This document shows, in pieces, positions 6,027 to 6,116 of a stretch of DNA of 6,116 bases. Numbering within the stretch: position 1 is the stretch's first letter; each line of letters starts with the position of its first letter. The notes under the pieces were generated by a model. The model saw only the letters and a list, made by a program, of their open reading frames with translations, did no database searches and was not told where the DNA came from. Source of the stretch: Thauera sp. GTDB taxonomy: Bacteria > Pseudomonadota > Gammaproteobacteria > Burkholderiales > Rhodocyclaceae. A program made the translations under genes and the position numbers. The stretch lies in NCBI GenBank assembly GCA_003446655.1, contig DMCZ01000186.1:9071-15186 (forward strand), written 5' to 3'.

Positions 6027-6057
6027 TTTGTACACCCTCTAAGAGCATCTGCATCAA
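6027..6057 (-). promoter_or_regulatory. Weak sigma-70-like alternative promoter of the PEP-CTERM gene
   Basis: On the minus strand TTGATG (6057-6052) is followed after 19 bases by TACAAA (6032-6027), or after 17 bases by TGTACA. Either is a modest match with imperfect spacing. It is listed as an alternative to the sigma-54 site. Confidence 0.25.
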
Positions 6058-6087
6058 GCGTCTACCCTTTAGGTCAACAAGCCACAA

Positions 6088-6102
6088 GCAAATAAAGTGC
6101 CC
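6088..6102 (-). promoter_or_regulatory. Candidate sigma-54 (RpoN) promoter of the PEP-CTERM gene
   Basis: On the minus strand GGGCAC (6102-6097), five bases and TTGCT (6091-6087) match the sigma-54 consensus TGGCAC-N5-TTGCW. The invariant GG and GC are exactly ten bases apart. The start site would fall near 6077, leaving a leader of about 75 bases. Sigma-54 control with the PrsK/PrsR two-component system is known for PEP-CTERM/exosortase genes in other bacteria, which supports the reading. The enhancer site, if any, would lie outside the window. Confidence 0.65.
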
Positions 6103-6116
6103 GATACTTAAGGCTT

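Overview
The window is GC-rich DNA that reads like a free-living, motile betaproteobacterium. The Thauera/Azoarcus-like (Rhodocyclales) group is my best guess, judged from protein flavour: a TAXI-type TRAP transporter, a signal-less cobalamin-binding-like protein and a PEP-CTERM protein. No rRNA or marker gene is present to confirm this. There are five protein-coding genes and no mobile element, CRISPR array, tRNA or rRNA.

Left part (1-1767). Two minus-strand genes form a TRAP transporter operon. A complete periplasmic TAXI-family solute-binding protein (533-1501) is followed by the first 140 codons of the fused TRAP permease (1-422, cut by the window edge). The 110-bp gap between them holds two hairpins. 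The second ends in a six-T tract on the minus strand and looks like an intra-operon terminator/attenuator that would let the binding protein be made in excess of the membrane subunit.

Divergently, a plus-strand gene (1768-2604) encodes a BtuF/helical-backbone-type metal or cobalamin-binding protein with no signal peptide.

Middle (2605-5135). A 488-bp non-coding stretch carries a plausible sigma-28 (FliA-type) promoter (2778-2804) and a clear GEMM-I / cyclic-di-GMP-I riboswitch aptamer (2906-2991). These lie in front of a secreted subtilisin-like serine protease (3093-4865) with a prodomain, a complete catalytic triad and two C-terminal Ig-like domains. The sequence therefore suggests a secreted protease whose synthesis is tied to the motile/sessile switch by both a motility sigma factor and the second messenger c-di-GMP.

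Right part (5136-6116). Converging on the protease is a PEP-CTERM protein (5136-6002, minus), an expected exosortase substrate of unknown function. It is preceded by a sequence with the exact GG-N10-GC spacing of a sigma-54 promoter. GC-rich hairpins separate the two converging genes. The main story is the riboswitch-controlled protease beside a putative matrix or surface protein. A functional link between them is inference only.
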